Both the position numbers and the translations under genes were made by a program. Positions 39,731 through 40,133 of a DNA stretch of 40,133 nt are shown here, piece by piece. How positions within the stretch are numbered: position 1 is the stretch's first letter; every line of letters begins with the position of its first letter. Source of the stretch: Actinomycetota bacterium (GTDB lineage Bacteria; Actinomycetota; Aquicultoria; Aquicultorales; Aquicultoraceae); the NCBI GenBank assembly GCA_030018005.1, contig JASEGT010000015.1, forward strand, positions 1-40,133, written 5' to 3'. Below the pieces are notes generated by a model, which was not told the DNA's origin, ran no database searches, and saw only the letters and a program-made list of their open reading frames with translations.

Positions 39731-39865
39731 AAGCTTTAGACTAACTCTTGAAAGCAAACATGTGTTCGTATATTATTGATTAAATATGCGTGATTCTATC
39801 CGAAATGCGAACGGCACGTGATTATGTAAATAGTTAGATTAAGCCACGCAAGGGAAGATGTACTG

Positions 39866-40133
39866 ATGCTCTTAGCAAGCGATGGCCTTCCGGCAATAGC
39901 TGTTGGCAGGTGGGCCGAGGACAAGCATTATTATCTAGAGCGATATTGCAGGATGTTTGCCGTTGGCACTAAGAACAAATGGCCGCAACGATATTATATA
40001 GATCTATTTAGCGGACCAGGTATTGGCATCGATAGTGAAACGCGTCGGCAGCGGCCGGGTTCACCGCTTATAGCACTTGCGCAGCAGTTCACACATTTTA
40101 TTTTCGTTGAAGCAGATCCTGCGAACTTTGAAG
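39866..40133 (+). CDS. TcmP-family protein, start only (cut by window edge)
   Basis: ATG 39866 follows AGGGAAG (39851-39857). The 89 visible residues contain VGRWAEDKHYYLERYCRMF, RYYIDLFSGPGIG and RPGSPLIALAQQFTHFIFVE. These match the three-Cys-motif partner protein family (TcmP), which has a methyltransferase-like N-terminal region. TcmP genes sit in defence or mobile islands, often beside a Gp37/Gp68-like three-Cys protein. The rest of the gene and any partner lie beyond the window. Confidence 0.75.
   Translation, partial: MLLASDGLPAIAVGRWAEDKHYYLERYCRMFAVGTKNKWPQRYYIDLFSGPGIGIDSETRRQRPGSPLIALAQQFTHFIFVEADPANFE

Noticed and set aside
1-40133. CRISPR arrays or rRNA genes
   Set aside because: I saw no regularly spaced 25-40-bp repeats and no rRNA-like sequence on either strand.

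Overview
The window looks like chromosome of a strictly anaerobic or microaerophilic, moderately GC-rich bacterium, most likely a deep-branching Actinobacteriota or related subsurface lineage. This is inferred from a B12-dependent ribonucleotide reductase, class I Fe-S fumarase, tungstate import, FdhD-type formate dehydrogenase maturation, a five-haem cytochrome and an archaeal-type topoisomerase I. No rRNA or other marker fixes the taxonomy.

Layout. (1) 1-5.9 kb is an AT-richer accessory region. It holds a partial transposase, a decapitated AAA ATPase with a zinc ribbon, several mobile-element hypotheticals and two unrelated-looking DUF3800 proteins. It ends in tRNA-derived attachment sequences: a copy of what looks like the 3' end of selC (tRNA-Sec), a second degenerate copy about 1.36 kb further on, and a tRNA-Phe-like 3' half on the other strand. 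(2) 5.9-34 kb is chromosomal backbone: an AI-2E family permease, a geranylgeranyl-reductase-family flavoprotein, nrdJ interrupted by an intein at its catalytic cysteine, a membrane serine protease, a DUF1858 protein, a multihaem cytochrome, Rrf2 and LysR regulators, tungstate ABC transporter tupABC behind a structured leader, a molybdenum/tungsten cofactor cluster (mobA-fdhD fusion, deleted moeA, mobB, moaA, moaC, MOSC protein, mog), topA, mdh, fumarase alpha and beta, tmk, holB, ricT and recQ. (3) 34-36.4 kb is a toxin-antitoxin cluster (DUF4258/DUF2283, orphan HicB, orphan HigA, MntA/HepT). (4) 36.7-38.4 kb is a TVP38-like membrane protein and a rhodanese lipoprotein. (5) tRNA-Thr(CGT) at 38.56 kb is followed by a second accessory island with decayed phage genes and the start of a TcmP-family gene.

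The most striking observation is in the rhodanese gene. An in-frame TGA sits exactly where the catalytic cysteine of the second rhodanese domain should be. The frame continues for 41 codons with full rhodanese similarity (UxxGxR loop), a small stem-loop lies 13 nt downstream, and the first domain lacks its cysteine. This is best read as a selenocysteine-containing, membrane-anchored extracytoplasmic sulfurtransferase.

It fits with the tRNA-Sec 3' end used as an attachment site, with a LysR regulator of the type linked to selenium metabolism, and with the W/Mo cofactor genes that supply (often selenium-containing) formate dehydrogenases. Together these genes suggest W/Mo-selenium formate or oxoacid metabolism linked to a reductive C4-acid branch (mdh, fumarase).
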